DNA of 59,964 nt from NCBI RefSeq assembly GCF_000938255.1, contig NZ_JYMR01000054.1:1-59964 (forward strand), given 5' to 3'. Numbering within the stretch: position 1 is the first letter of the stretch; each line of letters begins with the position of its first letter. The position numbers were made by a program, and so were the translations under genes. Origin of the DNA: Bradyrhizobium sp. LTSP849 (lineage in GTDB: Bacteria; Pseudomonadota; Alphaproteobacteria; Rhizobiales; Xanthobacteraceae). The notes under the pieces were generated by a model. That model was not told the DNA's origin. It saw nothing but the letters and a program-made list of their open reading frames with translations, and searched no databases. Below, in pieces: positions 48,947-59,364 of the stretch.

Positions 48947-51900
48947 TCAGTGGGCGCCGTAGCGGGCGGCGAAACTTGCCCAAGCGCGACGGTAGTCATC
49001 CTCTCGGTCCACTTTGGTGAAGGGCGGATGAAAGGTCTTGGTGACGGTGGCAAGGCCGTTGTCGATTTTCCAGGACACGGTGAGCGGGCCGGAGTCGTCA
49101 TGAGACTTGCGTGCCTCGCGCAACTCCTTGGCGCCCGGGTCCTTGCGCACAGTGTTGGGCAGATGTCGGCCCTTGGCGTCGTACTCGTCCGCGTTTTCGT
49201 ACTGCCGCATCACCGGGAACTGCACACGATAGATCGTCAGCAGTTCGTCGAGCGTCAGGTGCAGAGCCTGCGCTACCAGCACGTCGATTTCCAACAGCGC
49301 TTGGCGGCGGGCGAAGTCGCTCCTAAACGCGCAGCGGCGCTCCCATCGGACAGGCAGCTCAGTCCACGGCAGCTCTTGCTCTTGCACCAACCGGGGGTCA
49401 TCGCAAGCCCATCTTTCGGTCCGCTTAGCGTCACGAATATTGCGCTCCCACAGACTAGCGTAGTGGTCAGTCACGCACACGAGCCGAAGCGCGCGAGCCG
49501 TCAGCGGGTCCTTGTACCGGCCTTCAACGATGGGAAAATGCTTCAAAAGACCTTCATTGACGTGCCCTTTGCCCATGACTCGAACGACGAAATCAAGTGG
49601 TATAGAGAAGGTCACGGCAGAAAATGGGATAAGGAGCTCTTCCTGATCCATGGTGATGGAGATCACCGTGTGAATATGAGTCGTTCCTGGTGGGATAATT
49701 GTTCCAAAGACAGTTCTGACATTGCCGACGTGCGCCATTTCTCTGTTGCAATATCGAAAATAGGCGGTCAGTGGTTTCGGGAGCCTGCGCGTATCGCGCG
49801 GTACGGCCCCTTGCACCAGTCTAACGTTCTCGAACCTACTGATAAACTCTGGGGACCTTGTTCGAGCCTCGGTTTTCTGAAGCCACTCGATGGCGTCAAG
49901 AATTGGACCTTCAGCTACGTCAAAGTGAACGAACTGCCGTGCCGTTGACGCTCCGGGCAATGACCGATCGCATCCAAAATAACGAAGTGGCTCACCGCAC
50001 AGTTCTTCCCAAAGATCACGTTCAGAATCGGGAACGGGCCAATAACCTGGCAGACTTGGTCGAGGCCACTCGTCGATAGATCTCCGAAACTCAGTTAAGT
50101 CACCATCGGCGTTACCTGGACGATAGACGGTACGTGGCAAGAAATCATCCGGCAACGCCGTCAAGTCCAACTCGTCGTAGCTTCCTCGCTTGACAGAGGT
50201 CGTTCGCGCCGTTTTGGCCCACGGGTGACCGACACCAACAAGAGGCCCCGACACTACCAAGTCCTCAATTGAGGTCGGTTGGTGCGTCGGCCGCTCCGTC
50301 CGAGTGATGATCCCGTCTCTCTGGGAGTTGGATTCATTGAGCATTTGTGTTGGGAAGTACGAGCCATCGATCGATCCAAGGCGGGTCTCGGTACGGCTGA
50401 CCTTCTCCAAAACCGAAAGAATAGATACTCCGTGGATTTGCGGGAGCTTTGCCCGCGCGGGCTCGCTCCCCTCATCCTCAAAGAGTCGGACGAGTCGGCT
50501 AAGCCCCTCTTCTGTCACAGGTATAATTCGATCGACGTGTCCGCCTGTCTCCCACTTTCCCTCGTCGGACTTGATCCCCGGCAAGGGAGTGCCAAGGCGC
50601 GCTGAGGTGCGGCAACGCTCCAATGTTACTGGGTCATACAAATTGAAGACGGCGTTGAATCGGATCGCCTGAGGGCGACCTCGATACAAATTTATGCTGA
50701 AGTTCATGTGGTGATGCACATCTTGGAACAACGCTAGTTCGTTTTTGAATTGATAGTGCGCGACTAGCCGTCGGTAGTAGGCCTCACGGAATACGCCCCC
50801 CTTCGGATCATCGAACACTCCCTCTGGATGAAGCAAACCCGCGATTCCGCTCTCGGCTAGGAGATCCCAGCTCCTTTCAAGAAAGTTCTTGTAGAGATTG
50901 GTCCTAATTCCAGTGAGGTGTGGATACAGCGTTCGATCGTTGAGGAAGGCTGAAACTCCTTCACCCTGCTCGAATGCGCAACGATAGATCGCGCGTTTAT
51001 CAGTTGCTTGCATTTGATTTGGAAGCGCACGGTGATATTCGGCGCTTTTAGCTCCGCGAACGCCAAGCGAAGGGTCCAGTTCGTTCAGCAGGGGTGCGCT
51101 GCTCCAATCTACCCGGATCCAAGGCGGATTTCCCACGAGCAGGTCGATACCATGCGGAGCTGGCAAAGCCGCTACTGTAGGCCCCAGCAGCTCCGTAAAC
51201 ACCAGTTCCCAATGATGGAAATGCTGCTTGTCCGCGGCCCGCCGCCCTATGAGTAGACCGGGCATGGCCTCACAAAGTTGCTCGACGTCCGGCAATTCGT
51301 CCTGCGCGGCGGCAAACAACGCCTCCAATTCGGCTTCTAAGCCTAAGTGGATGGCGAGCATCGCCCTCGCTTCAGGCGTACCAATCTCAGTGCCGGTGAG
51401 GATCTTCAACGCGGCGAGCCACGCAAGCCGGTCAGGGAGATCGCCCGACCGCTCGATCGGCCAGAAATAGAACGCGCACCACGTATCCATGATGAGCTTC
51501 AACCGCTGGAACGCCCCCGATCTTCTCTCTAGCGTCCGGCGGATCTCCTCCTGCTGCTCCAGCGTCGGTCCCGCTTTGAACGCTTCATCGCTACCAGCCG
51601 GCTCTGGCCACACGGTCGCGGTGCAAGCGGTGCGTTCGAGCGCTTGGGCGCGATCACGCGCATAGCGTTCCCACAATTCGTCGATCGTGCGGCTGATCGC
51701 CTTGCCGGCGGCGATCTCCGACTCCGACCATTTCTTCCTGACTTGCTTGCTGTTCCAGTCGTTCCCGACTTTGCATTCGTCGGGCCAGAACTGCTTCATC
51801 AGCTTGTCCCGACACGCCGGCACCATGTCCTGTCCCCAGACCAGGAAATGGTAGATCTCGTTGTCCTGGCGCGGCTCACCCGGTTTCAGCGTGCGCGGGG

Positions 51901-54313
51901 CCGCCGCGCTCTTGCCGAGATGCTCGCCGTCACGCAATTGGTCGCTGGTCCACACCGCGCGGCGCGCGCCGATCAGGCTATTGCCGGCGCGCAGCCGCAG
52001 GCCGAACCAAGGCACAGCGCCGACACGGTAGCGGTCTGGCTCCGCGCCCTCGCCTTTACGAATCAGCAACCGGTGCATGCTGCCAAGCCACAAGGACAGG
52101 CCACCCAGCTCCACCGCAGTCGGATTGAGATCGACGCCGTAGACGTTGCGCGTAGCGATGAAGTGTTTGGTGCGCCGCAGCTCATCCTCGTAACGCCCAG
52201 GCTCGATGATTAGACTGGTCTGTGCCTGCTTCAGGCGTAGATATTCACGGGCGAGCTGGTCGCACATCTCGTTGATGAAAGCGGCCGAGCCCATCGCCGG
52301 CTCGCAGATCGTCAGCGAAAGGATGCTGTCGGCATCCTCCGGGTCCAAACCCTTCAACCGTTCGTTCAGGACCTCGCGCACCAACGTGCGGGTCAGTACC
52401 TCCGGCGTGTAGTAGGAGGCGGAATTGACTCGATCCATGCCGTTCAAGTGTAGGATGAACCCGCCCCTCGGATAGATCCGCGGGCCGCGGGTACGCCGCT
52501 CGACCACGATCTCGCCGGGCACGAAGTCAGCCGCTCGGGTCTCGGGCACAAACCAGGTCTGAACATCCGTTGGAACGTCGTCGTCGAAGATGAGCTTGAT
52601 ACCATCGGTAGAACCGTTCGAGGTGTCTGCGGCGTCCTCATCCCCGTCTTCCGCCTCGTCTTCGTCCGAGTCCGGCTCGGCATCGGTTTCGTCAATCTCG
52701 GAATCGATCGCCGCGCCCCGCGCACCAGTCTTATCGAGCGAGCGATGGACCTGGATCAGGTTCTCGCGAGCGAAGAAGCCCGAATAGGACAGCAGGCCTT
52801 CATAGACCGCGCCGAGCTGGACGATGCCGAGCTCCGCATAGTTGATTCGTCCGATCGACCTGCCTTTCTCATCGGCGCCGAGGCTCAGCGCGCGGATGAC
52901 CCGCTGCAATCGGAGGTTCGGCAGATCGGCGCGGTCGAGCAGCGGCGTGGCCGAAGGATCGAACAGGGTCGCCGTCAGGGGGCGGATGATGAAGGCGTCA
53001 GTCGTCCCCGCCCTGTTTTCGATCACCTTGCGGCCGACCTGATCGAGACGCAGCTGTTGCGGCTTTGCCGGCGCGCCACCAAACAAGGCTAGTTGCTCCG
53101 GCTTTACCGGCACCCAAGGTTCGGCCGCGTCGGCGGTCGCGGGCACGCGAATGGGCTCAAAGCCCTTGTGGATCAGCGAAAACAGCCGCTTCAGGTGGGC
53201 GTGGTAATAGGTGCCGTTTTCGGCTCCCACCGGCATCTCGCCAGAATCGGCCAGGTCGCGCAGGGCCTCCAGGCTGTAGCCGAGGCGATAGATATCGTCG
53301 TTGATCGGAAGAACACCGAGTTCGCCGCCTCGCGCCTCGGCATAGAGGCAAAACAGAATCCGATAGACGAACACCAGCGCCTCGTGCCGCAGGTGCTCGG
53401 CAGTGATGTCCCGCTCGCCATTGGGCAAGGCGGGCTCCGCTTCGGCGAGGCGGGTGTAGGAGAGCTTCTTGGCGCGCCGGCTGTCGACCCAGCCATTGCA
53501 GACCTCTTCGATTGCGCGCCGGACGGCTCCCTGCAGCTTGGTCGAAACTCCATGGGTGAACTTGTGACTCTGGCTTTCGAGCGTGTCGTGCAGGACCGTC
53601 GCATTTTCGCCGTCAGGGCACAAAGTGTCCTTTGAGAGCAGTGCGGCCATCGCATCAAAGGCGGGGGTCTCCTTGCGTCCAAAGGCGTCGTCGAGATCGA
53701 AGCTGACCCAACGGCCTTGCGCAAAAGTATTGCGGTCGAACAGATGGATGGTCGAGCCCGAGAGCAGCATCACCCATCGGGGGCTATCCTCTTCCCGCAG
53801 CAAGCGGCCGACGGCTTCGCCCCACGATGCTTCAAGGCTTTGCGTGCCGTCGGGAGCGGTGAGAGCGGGCACCGCCTCTTCGAGAGGATCCTCGGTATTC
53901 CAGTCCGACGGAAGCGCAGCCTCTGGCAGGCAGAAAGGCGTCTCCATCACTACCAGCCACGGCTTTCCATAGCGCGAAACCTGCGCCAGAATTGGCAGAA
54001 GGGCCTTTTCCGCGGCAAGGAGCAGCTGAGCGGGAGCAGCCTCATAGCCTAGCGAGCGCAGCAGCGTATCATGCCAGCCCGCAAGCTCCGGCTCTTCGGC
54101 ATTCGACCGGTGCGTCGTGATGTCATGATCCAGTGCCTGAGACTTTGCCTTGAAGTAGGTGTCGCCCAAGGCCTGCAGGCGCCTTGGCACCGACCGCGAT
54201 CCGAGGTCGCGCCAAGCCTTCAGTGGATCGGCGATATCCTTGGCAAACTGGGCTTCAAGATAGTGGGCGGCATAATATTCGCCGATATTGTTGATCGCAG
54301 TGTCGAGCGGCAT
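48947..54313 (-). CDS. Eco57I/PglX-like N6-adenine DNA methylase, giant (DrmMI-like)
   Basis: 1,788 residues. SAM motif I is CEPAMGSAAFINEM near residue 667, followed by VYGVDLNPTAVELGGLSLWL. The catalytic motif IV is LLVGNPPWIRVDW near 1060, the NPPW form of adenine-N6 enzymes. A large N-terminal part and a C-terminal target-recognition-like half surround this core, as in PglX of BREX or DrmMI of class 1 DISARM, which mark host DNA as self. An acidic insert (about 520-560) is probably disordered. The start abuts the helicase stop at 54313 (TGATG). It is the second gene of the operon. Confidence 0.87.
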   Translation of the reverse strand: MPLDTAINNIGEYYAAHYLEAQFAKDIADPLKAWRDLGSRSVPRRLQALGDTYFKAKSQALDHDITTHRSNAEEPELAGWHDTLLRSLGYEAAPAQLLLAAEKALLPILAQVSRYGKPWLVVMETPFCLPEAALPSDWNTEDPLEEAVPALTAPDGTQSLEASWGEAVGRLLREEDSPRWVMLLSGSTIHLFDRNTFAQGRWVSFDLDDAFGRKETPAFDAMAALLSKDTLCPDGENATVLHDTLESQSHKFTHGVSTKLQGAVRRAIEEVCNGWVDSRRAKKLSYTRLAEAEPALPNGERDITAEHLRHEALVFVYRILFCLYAEARGGELGVLPINDDIYRLGYSLEALRDLADSGEMPVGAENGTYYHAHLKRLFSLIHKGFEPIRVPATADAAEPWVPVKPEQLALFGGAPAKPQQLRLDQVGRKVIENRAGTTDAFIIRPLTATLFDPSATPLLDRADLPNLRLQRVIRALSLGADEKGRSIGRINYAELGIVQLGAVYEGLLSYSGFFARENLIQVHRSLDKTGARGAAIDSEIDETDAEPDSDEDEAEDGDEDAADTSNGSTDGIKLIFDDDVPTDVQTWFVPETRAADFVPGEIVVERRTRGPRIYPRGGFILHLNGMDRVNSASYYTPEVLTRTLVREVLNERLKGLDPEDADSILSLTICEPAMGSAAFINEMCDQLAREYLRLKQAQTSLIIEPGRYEDELRRTKHFIATRNVYGVDLNPTAVELGGLSLWLGSMHRLLIRKGEGAEPDRYRVGAVPWFGLRLRAGNSLIGARRAVWTSDQLRDGEHLGKSAAAPRTLKPGEPRQDNEIYHFLVWGQDMVPACRDKLMKQFWPDECKVGNDWNSKQVRKKWSESEIAAGKAISRTIDELWERYARDRAQALERTACTATVWPEPAGSDEAFKAGPTLEQQEEIRRTLERRSGAFQRLKLIMDTWCAFYFWPIERSGDLPDRLAWLAALKILTGTEIGTPEARAMLAIHLGLEAELEALFAAAQDELPDVEQLCEAMPGLLIGRRAADKQHFHHWELVFTELLGPTVAALPAPHGIDLLVGNPPWIRVDWSSAPLLNELDPSLGVRGAKSAEYHRALPNQMQATDKRAIYRCAFEQGEGVSAFLNDRTLYPHLTGIRTNLYKNFLERSWDLLAESGIAGLLHPEGVFDDPKGGVFREAYYRRLVAHYQFKNELALFQDVHHHMNFSINLYRGRPQAIRFNAVFNLYDPVTLERCRTSARLGTPLPGIKSDEGKWETGGHVDRIIPVTEEGLSRLVRLFEDEGSEPARAKLPQIHGVSILSVLEKVSRTETRLGSIDGSYFPTQMLNESNSQRDGIITRTERPTHQPTSIEDLVVSGPLVGVGHPWAKTARTTSVKRGSYDELDLTALPDDFLPRTVYRPGNADGDLTEFRRSIDEWPRPSLPGYWPVPDSERDLWEELCGEPLRYFGCDRSLPGASTARQFVHFDVAEGPILDAIEWLQKTEARTRSPEFISRFENVRLVQGAVPRDTRRLPKPLTAYFRYCNREMAHVGNVRTVFGTIIPPGTTHIHTVISITMDQEELLIPFSAVTFSIPLDFVVRVMGKGHVNEGLLKHFPIVEGRYKDPLTARALRLVCVTDHYASLWERNIRDAKRTERWACDDPRLVQEQELPWTELPVRWERRCAFRSDFARRQALLEIDVLVAQALHLTLDELLTIYRVQFPVMRQYENADEYDAKGRHLPNTVRKDPGAKELREARKSHDDSGPLTVSWKIDNGLATVTKTFHPPFTKVDREDDYRRAWASFAARYGAH

Positions 54314-57282
54314 CAGCGGACCCCCTCGATAGCCAGAATGAGCCGGGTCGTCGGCTGGTCTGCAGCCTCAAAATGCGCAAGTCTCCAGTTCAGGTTGCGG
54401 TCCCGAACATATTTTTCGGCTTCTTCGAGCGACTGGCGAGCACGGATGGCCTGCTGGCTGGTCGGGCTCAGATCGGCCAGTTGATCATTGATCCGATCAC
54501 GGCGCCGGACGAACCAGTTCTTCAGTCTCGATTCCTCTTTTTCCAGCAGCGGTCGTAGCTCGGTCTGACGCTCCTGCTTGCGCGTCTGCATTCGATCCAG
54601 GCTCTGATTGACCGCAGCTGCAACAAAGCCCTTGAGCAGCGGCTCTGGCATGGTCCCGCGCCGGCCGGTATCGGCAAGATCATCGAAACGCGCCCTTTCC
54701 AGGGCCTCCTTCAACGGCAGCAAGTCAATCCGTCCGCCCTTCGCAATGAACACGGCGTGAGCATCCGCGATGAGCGGTGTGCCGGCTCGGGAACTGACCT
54801 GACCGATAAAGCAGAAGCACATTTCGCCGTCGGGCAGATAGGGCGAGGCAATCATAGGCGCCTCGCCGCGCGGCATCAGCATCATCAGCCGTTCGGACAG
54901 CCAGCGCATGACGGGATGAAGCTCAGTCAGCAGCAACTCGTCGCTCCATTGGCCCCGCAGCGCCCGCGCCGCGCGGATCGCAGTATCGACCCGGTCTGGA
55001 TCGGTAGTGAGACGAAGACGCCCGTCCTCAGGCCAGGCTTCCTCGGGGATAGCGGTAGCGCCGAACACAATGTCGCGCCCCGCTTCCGGCGCACCCAGGC
55101 GGCGCCTCAGGTCGGACGGCGGGGTGAGCAGGAACTGGCGCAGTGTCTTTTCGATTGGGTGAAAGGACCCATCGCCCGACATCTGGCTCAGCAGCGAGAA
55201 GGCTTCCTCGAGGAATCGAACGTTGTCGTAGAGGCGGACCCTCGACGTATCCCCGATTTTCTCTGCCGGCTCTCGTATCGAAACTTCGTCATCATCATCG
55301 AAGAGATCAGCCAGCTCCGCCATGGCCTGCTCCGATGCCTGCCGCAGCATGTCCTCGACAGCCGACGACTCCGGGCGATCGGCTTCCGGTGGGTCGAGTA
55401 TATCCTTGTTACCGCCCAGCAGGCCGTTCTCGGCGACAAATTCCTCCTCACGCTCGGCATCATAGAGCTTCAGTACACTCTCGCCACTGCGCGCGGTTCG
55501 ATTGATTTCCTCGACCTTCTCGACAAGTCGGCCGAAGATGGCCTGATCGCCCTTCAACTCGCCCACCTCCGTCAGCACCATCAGATAGCGGATTTCCGGC
55601 ACATGGTGCTGGCCGAATCGATCGATCCGGCCATTGCGCTGAATCAGCGTGATGATCGACCACGGCAGATCATAGTGAATAATGTGCCAACACTGGTGAT
55701 GCAGATTGACGCCTTCGGACGCCACGTCGGTGGCGATCAGCAGGCGTATCGCCGCGTTGCCAGTCCCGAACGCTTCGATGGTCTTGGCGAGCCAGACGTC
55801 CGCCATACCGCCGTGGATCGTGGCCATGACCTGGTCCGGCTGATCTTCGTGCTTGGCGGACCAGGGCAGATCGAAGCTCTCGGCCAACGCCTGGGCGAGC
55901 GCCGATTGGGTGACCGTGCTCTCCGTAAACAGCAGCACGCGGGGACTCGCTGCGCCGCCGTCCCAGCCAATTTGGCGCAACTGCTCGATCAGCAACTGAT
56001 ACCTTGTCGATTGCTCGATCGAGACGCCGGTCAGCGCATCCTTAAGGCCATCCAAGGCCGCGATATCGGCCTCGTCACCGCGCCTGCGGCGCAAGCCCGC
56101 GAGGCTGTTTTCGACGGTCGACAGACAGGCTTCCGGGCTGGAGAGGAAGCGTTTGTAGAGCCCCCAGCGCAGAATCGCGCTCCGATCACTCTCATCCATG
56201 CCGTGGCGAAGCGCCGCGAGCCGCTGGTAGATGGCCTCTTCCATTGGGCTCGCCGATTTCGCCGTTTCGCGCAGAGCAACAACCCGGCGATCCCGGAAAT
56301 CGTCACCGGCTTCATTGCGTATGTCCTCCTTGAAACGCATCAGGAAGAACGGCTTGATATCATCGGCGGAATATTCCTGAAACTTCGGATCCGGGATCGC
56401 CGATGGATCGAGCAGGGAGATCAGCCGGCCGAAGGTCTCGCGTTTGCCGTTATGGGGGGTCGCCGTGGTCAGGAGCATGCTGTCGGCCCGGCGCGACAGC
56501 AGCCTGGCGAGCCGGTAGCTGTAGTTCCGTTCCGGATTGGTCGCGCCCGCGACGTTGTGCGCCTCATCGATGACGACGACATCCCAACGCGTATTCTCCA
56601 GGAAGTGACGGTAACGGCCAACGTCCTTGAGCGTATCCATCGAGATGATGATGCGATGATAGACCTCGAAAGGGTTTTTCGACGCGGGGATCCGCAGGCG
56701 CAAGCGAGCGAGGCCCACCGAGTCGAGTCTGACCAGCGGAATGGCAAAGCGATTCCATAATTCGGCCTGGAACTGGGTCAGCATGGACTTCTTCGCAAGC
56801 ACCAGGATCCTGTCCGCGCGGCCTCGACGCATCAACTCGGCGAGGATCATCCCGACCTCAATGGTCTTGCCCAAGCCAACAGCATCGGCAAGCAACAGGC
56901 GTGGCCGCATCTGCTGCAGCGCCTTCTCGACCGCCTTCACCTGGAAGGGCAGCGGCCGAAACGCGCCGATGCCATTGACGTCAGGATGAGCCGCCGTCAG
57001 AGGCATCTGCCGTAGCTGGGCCTCAAGGAATAACTTGGCTCGCTGGAAGCCGTGACTGCTGTCCCTGACCAGCCTTGTGTCACGCGGGTCGATGGGCGTG
57101 ACGTCGTCAAGGTCGGTGACGAAGGCGGCCTCATGGCCACGGACCATCTCATCCGCGCCGGTGCAAAACGCAATCTGGGAGCCGGTGGTGAAATCGACGC
57201 TATGTACCCTGGTAACAAGCCATTCCGCATCGCGGCAAAGAACGCGCATACCGGGGGTCAGTGGCGGGGCGGCGGATGACAT
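54313..57282 (-). CDS. SNF2-like helicase, DISARM DrmD-type
   Basis: 989 residues, first gene of the operon. Walker A is LLADAVGLGKTIEVGMILAE near 130, DEAH is VVVIDEAHNVAG near 236, motif III is LLTTATPHNG, and motifs V-VI are ATDVASEGVNLHHQ and QRNGRIDRFGQHH near 545. The layout SNF2 core, acidic middle (LADLFDDDDEVS) and long helical C terminus rich in Arg/Glu fits DrmD of class 1 DISARM. Translation of the methylase gene is coupled to its end. The 326 nt upstream (57283-57608) contain no gene and presumably the promoter; no clear sigma-70 consensus is visible. Confidence 0.88.
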   Translation of the reverse strand: MSSAAPPLTPGMRVLCRDAEWLVTRVHSVDFTTGSQIAFCTGADEMVRGHEAAFVTDLDDVTPIDPRDTRLVRDSSHGFQRAKLFLEAQLRQMPLTAAHPDVNGIGAFRPLPFQVKAVEKALQQMRPRLLLADAVGLGKTIEVGMILAELMRRGRADRILVLAKKSMLTQFQAELWNRFAIPLVRLDSVGLARLRLRIPASKNPFEVYHRIIISMDTLKDVGRYRHFLENTRWDVVVIDEAHNVAGATNPERNYSYRLARLLSRRADSMLLTTATPHNGKRETFGRLISLLDPSAIPDPKFQEYSADDIKPFFLMRFKEDIRNEAGDDFRDRRVVALRETAKSASPMEEAIYQRLAALRHGMDESDRSAILRWGLYKRFLSSPEACLSTVENSLAGLRRRRGDEADIAALDGLKDALTGVSIEQSTRYQLLIEQLRQIGWDGGAASPRVLLFTESTVTQSALAQALAESFDLPWSAKHEDQPDQVMATIHGGMADVWLAKTIEAFGTGNAAIRLLIATDVASEGVNLHHQCWHIIHYDLPWSIITLIQRNGRIDRFGQHHVPEIRYLMVLTEVGELKGDQAIFGRLVEKVEEINRTARSGESVLKLYDAEREEEFVAENGLLGGNKDILDPPEADRPESSAVEDMLRQASEQAMAELADLFDDDDEVSIREPAEKIGDTSRVRLYDNVRFLEEAFSLLSQMSGDGSFHPIEKTLRQFLLTPPSDLRRRLGAPEAGRDIVFGATAIPEEAWPEDGRLRLTTDPDRVDTAIRAARALRGQWSDELLLTELHPVMRWLSERLMMLMPRGEAPMIASPYLPDGEMCFCFIGQVSSRAGTPLIADAHAVFIAKGGRIDLLPLKEALERARFDDLADTGRRGTMPEPLLKGFVAAAVNQSLDRMQTRKQERQTELRPLLEKEESRLKNWFVRRRDRINDQLADLSPTSQQAIRARQSLEEAEKYVRDRNLNWRLAHFEAADQPTTRLILAIEGVR

Positions 57283-57608
57283 CGGCTTCGATCAGTTCGA
57301 GGCCGGTGGACGCATGTCCAAGTCGGCATTTGGGTGGTTCCGCTTTTGAGGATGACGTTCTCGGATTGTCATGTCCACCTTATCGTCCAAGAACTGGACG
57401 GCTTTGCTGAGCGCCGCTGCCTCAAGTATTGCGCCTCACGCCACCTGATAAATGGGTGAAGTGCTGCACGCCCGACAACAGCATCAATTGCACGTCGATT
57501 GCAATGTGGAAAGGCGCCCGAAAAGGTTGTGCACATTGCCCGCGGGGGAGCATGATGAGACAGGGCTTTCAATCCCTAAGCTTCGGTTGACGTTTGAGGT
57601 AAATGCTC

Positions 57609-58031
57609 ATGGAAACGCAAGTCCGCACCCCCCAAATGGTCTTTATGCAACCCCAGCGATTTGTCGTTCCTCTGTTTCAGCGCCCGTATGTTTGGAACGA
57701 AGAAAATCAATGGGAGCCGCTTTGGAACGACGTTGCGCGGATTGCGGAGAGAGTGCTGAAGCAGCCGACCGGAAAGCATCACCCCCATTTTCTTGGCGCT
57801 GTTGTCTTGCAGCAAATGCAGAAGCAAACAGGCCAGATGCAGGAGCGGACCGTAATCGATGGTCAGCAACGATTGACCACGTTGCAATTACTTCTTGACG
57901 CGCTTCATGCGGAATTGATGGTTGTTCAGGCATTGCAACCGGCGTTGAGGCTGGAGCCGCTGGTAAAGAATGCTGAGCCGTTTTGCTCAAAGCACGAAGA
58001 TCGGTTTAAGGTCTGGCCGACAAATCGTGGA
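57609..58031 (+). pseudogene. DUF262 (GmrSD-type) gene cut by an IS3 element
   Basis: About 141 codons survive, from the ATG at 57609 (site GAGGTA; an ATG at 57603 is possible). The DUF262 pattern is clear: FVVPLFQRPYVWNEENQWEP, FLGAVVLQQMQ and RTVIDGQQRLTTLQLLLDAL, the DGQQR motif of the ParB/Srx-like NTP-hydrolysing domain used by type IV (modification-dependent) restriction proteins. The frame then runs into the IS left end. The rest, including any DUF1524 nuclease, is not found on the other side. It lies beside the defence operon, but divergent from it. Confidence 0.85.
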
Positions 58032-58082
58032 TTGAACCGCTCCGGGTTTGCCGGAGGCTCCAACTCCTGAGAGGATGGAGCC

Positions 58083-58412
58083 ATGACAAGCAAGACGACG
58101 AACAAGTTTTCACCTGAGGTCCGGGCCCGAGCGGTTCGGATGGTTCTGGATCACGCCAGCGAGCATCCGTCGCGCTGGGCGGCGGTGACCTCTATTGCGA
58201 CCAAGATCGGCTGCACGCCGCAGACGCTGCATGACTGGGTCAAGAAGGCGGAGATCGACAGTGGGCAGCGGGCCGGCGTTCCGACCGATATGGCCGAGAA
58301 GCTGAAGGCGCTCGAACGTGAGAACCGCGAGCTTCGGCAAGCCAACGAGATCCTGCGCAAGGCAAGCGCTTATTTTGCGACGGCGGAGCTCGACCGCCGG
58401 TCCAAGCCATGA
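58083..58412 (+). CDS. IS3-family OrfA (helix-turn-helix transposase subunit)
   Basis: 109 residues with a GGAG site. The N-terminal helix-turn-helix (KFSPEVRARAVRMVLDHASE; CTPQTLHDWVKKAEID) is followed by the leucine-zipper-like coiled coil (KLKALERENRELRQANEIL). It is intact and full length. It overlaps orfB by 4 nt, where programmed -1 frameshifting normally produces the OrfAB fusion; the slip site is not evident. Confidence 0.92.
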   Translation: MTSKTTNKFSPEVRARAVRMVLDHASEHPSRWAAVTSIATKIGCTPQTLHDWVKKAEIDSGQRAGVPTDMAEKLKALERENRELRQANEILRKASAYFATAELDRRSKP

Positions 58413-59301
58413 TCGCCTTCATCGACGATCATCGTGGGGCGCATGGGGTCGAGCCGATCTGCAAGGTTCTGCCGATCGCCCCCTCGACCTACCACGCTCA
58501 TGTGGCCAAGCGGCGCGATCCCGTCAAACTGTCGGCGCGCGCCAGGCAGGATGTCAGGCTGAAGATCGAGGTTCGGCGCGTGTTCGATGAGAACTTCTCC
58601 GTCTACGGCGTGCGCAAGGTCTGGCGGCAGCTCAAGCGCGAAGGCTTCGATGTTGCACGGTGTCGCGACTGATGCGGGACATGGGTTTGCAAGGGGTTAT
58701 TCGCGGCAAACCGGTCAAGACCACGATCAGCGACAAAGCCGCGCCATGCCCGCTGGATCACGTCAACCGCCAGTTCAAGGCGCCAAGGCCGAACGTCCTT
58801 TGGCTCTCCGACTTCACCTATGTCGCGACCTGGACCGGCTTTGTCTACGTCGCCTTTGTGATCGACGCCTATGCCCGCAGGAACTGGCGAGCCTCGCGCA
58901 CGGCGCATGCCGGCTTCGTGCTCGATGCGCTGGAGCAGGCACTGCATGATCGACGGCCGGTCCATCGCGGCGGGCTCGTGCACCACAGCGACAGGGGCAG
59001 CCAATATGTCTCTATCAAATACACCGAGCGCCTGGCTGAAGCAGGCGTGGAGCCTTCTGTCGGCAGCGTCGGAGATTCCTATGACAATGCTCTCGCCGAA
59101 ACCATCAACGGCCTCTACAAGGCTGAGGTGATCCACCGGCGCGGGCCATGGCGTAGCTTCGAGGCCGTCGAGTTCGCGACGCTGGAATGGGTCGACTGGT
59201 TCAACAACCGACGGCTCCTCGAGCCCATCGGCAACATCCCGCCAGCCGAAGCCGAGCAACGCTACTACGCCATGCTGGAACAACCCGCCATGGCGGCATA
59301 A
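58409..59301 (+). pseudogene. IS3-family OrfB transposase broken by a small deletion
   Basis: The first frame (58409-58672) has the HTH_21 part ending KREGFDVARCRD. The second (58660-59301) resumes SRLMRDMGLQGVIRGKPVKT and carries the full DDE core: WLSDFTYVATW, LVHHSDRGSQYVSIKY and NALAETINGLYKAEVI. Related elements read VARCTVSRLMRDMG, so about seven bases of the CTV region are missing near 58663. No full-length OrfB can be made. Confidence 0.88.
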
Positions 59302-59364
59302 CTTAAACCAAATGGCCTCCGGCAAACCCGGAGCGGTTCAAACCCTACAGACAATCGTGACAAC

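Larger units (their letters stand above)
58032..59341 (+). mobile_element. IS3-family insertion sequence, transposase disrupted
   Basis: Terminal inverted repeats TTGAACCGCTCCGGGTTTGC at 58032 and the same sequence reversed ending at 59341 match over 27 bases. Inside are an orfA and an orfB with the normal 4-nt overlap, giving a 1.31-kb element. orfB has an internal deletion, so this copy is probably not autonomous. A direct target duplication is not obvious, suggesting a deletion next to the element after insertion. Confidence 0.9.

Noticed and set aside
54757..56760. A 667-codon open frame on the plus strand
   Set aside because: It lies wholly antisense to the DrmD-like helicase, has no family signatures or ribosome site, and is the usual high-GC mirror of a strong coding frame.
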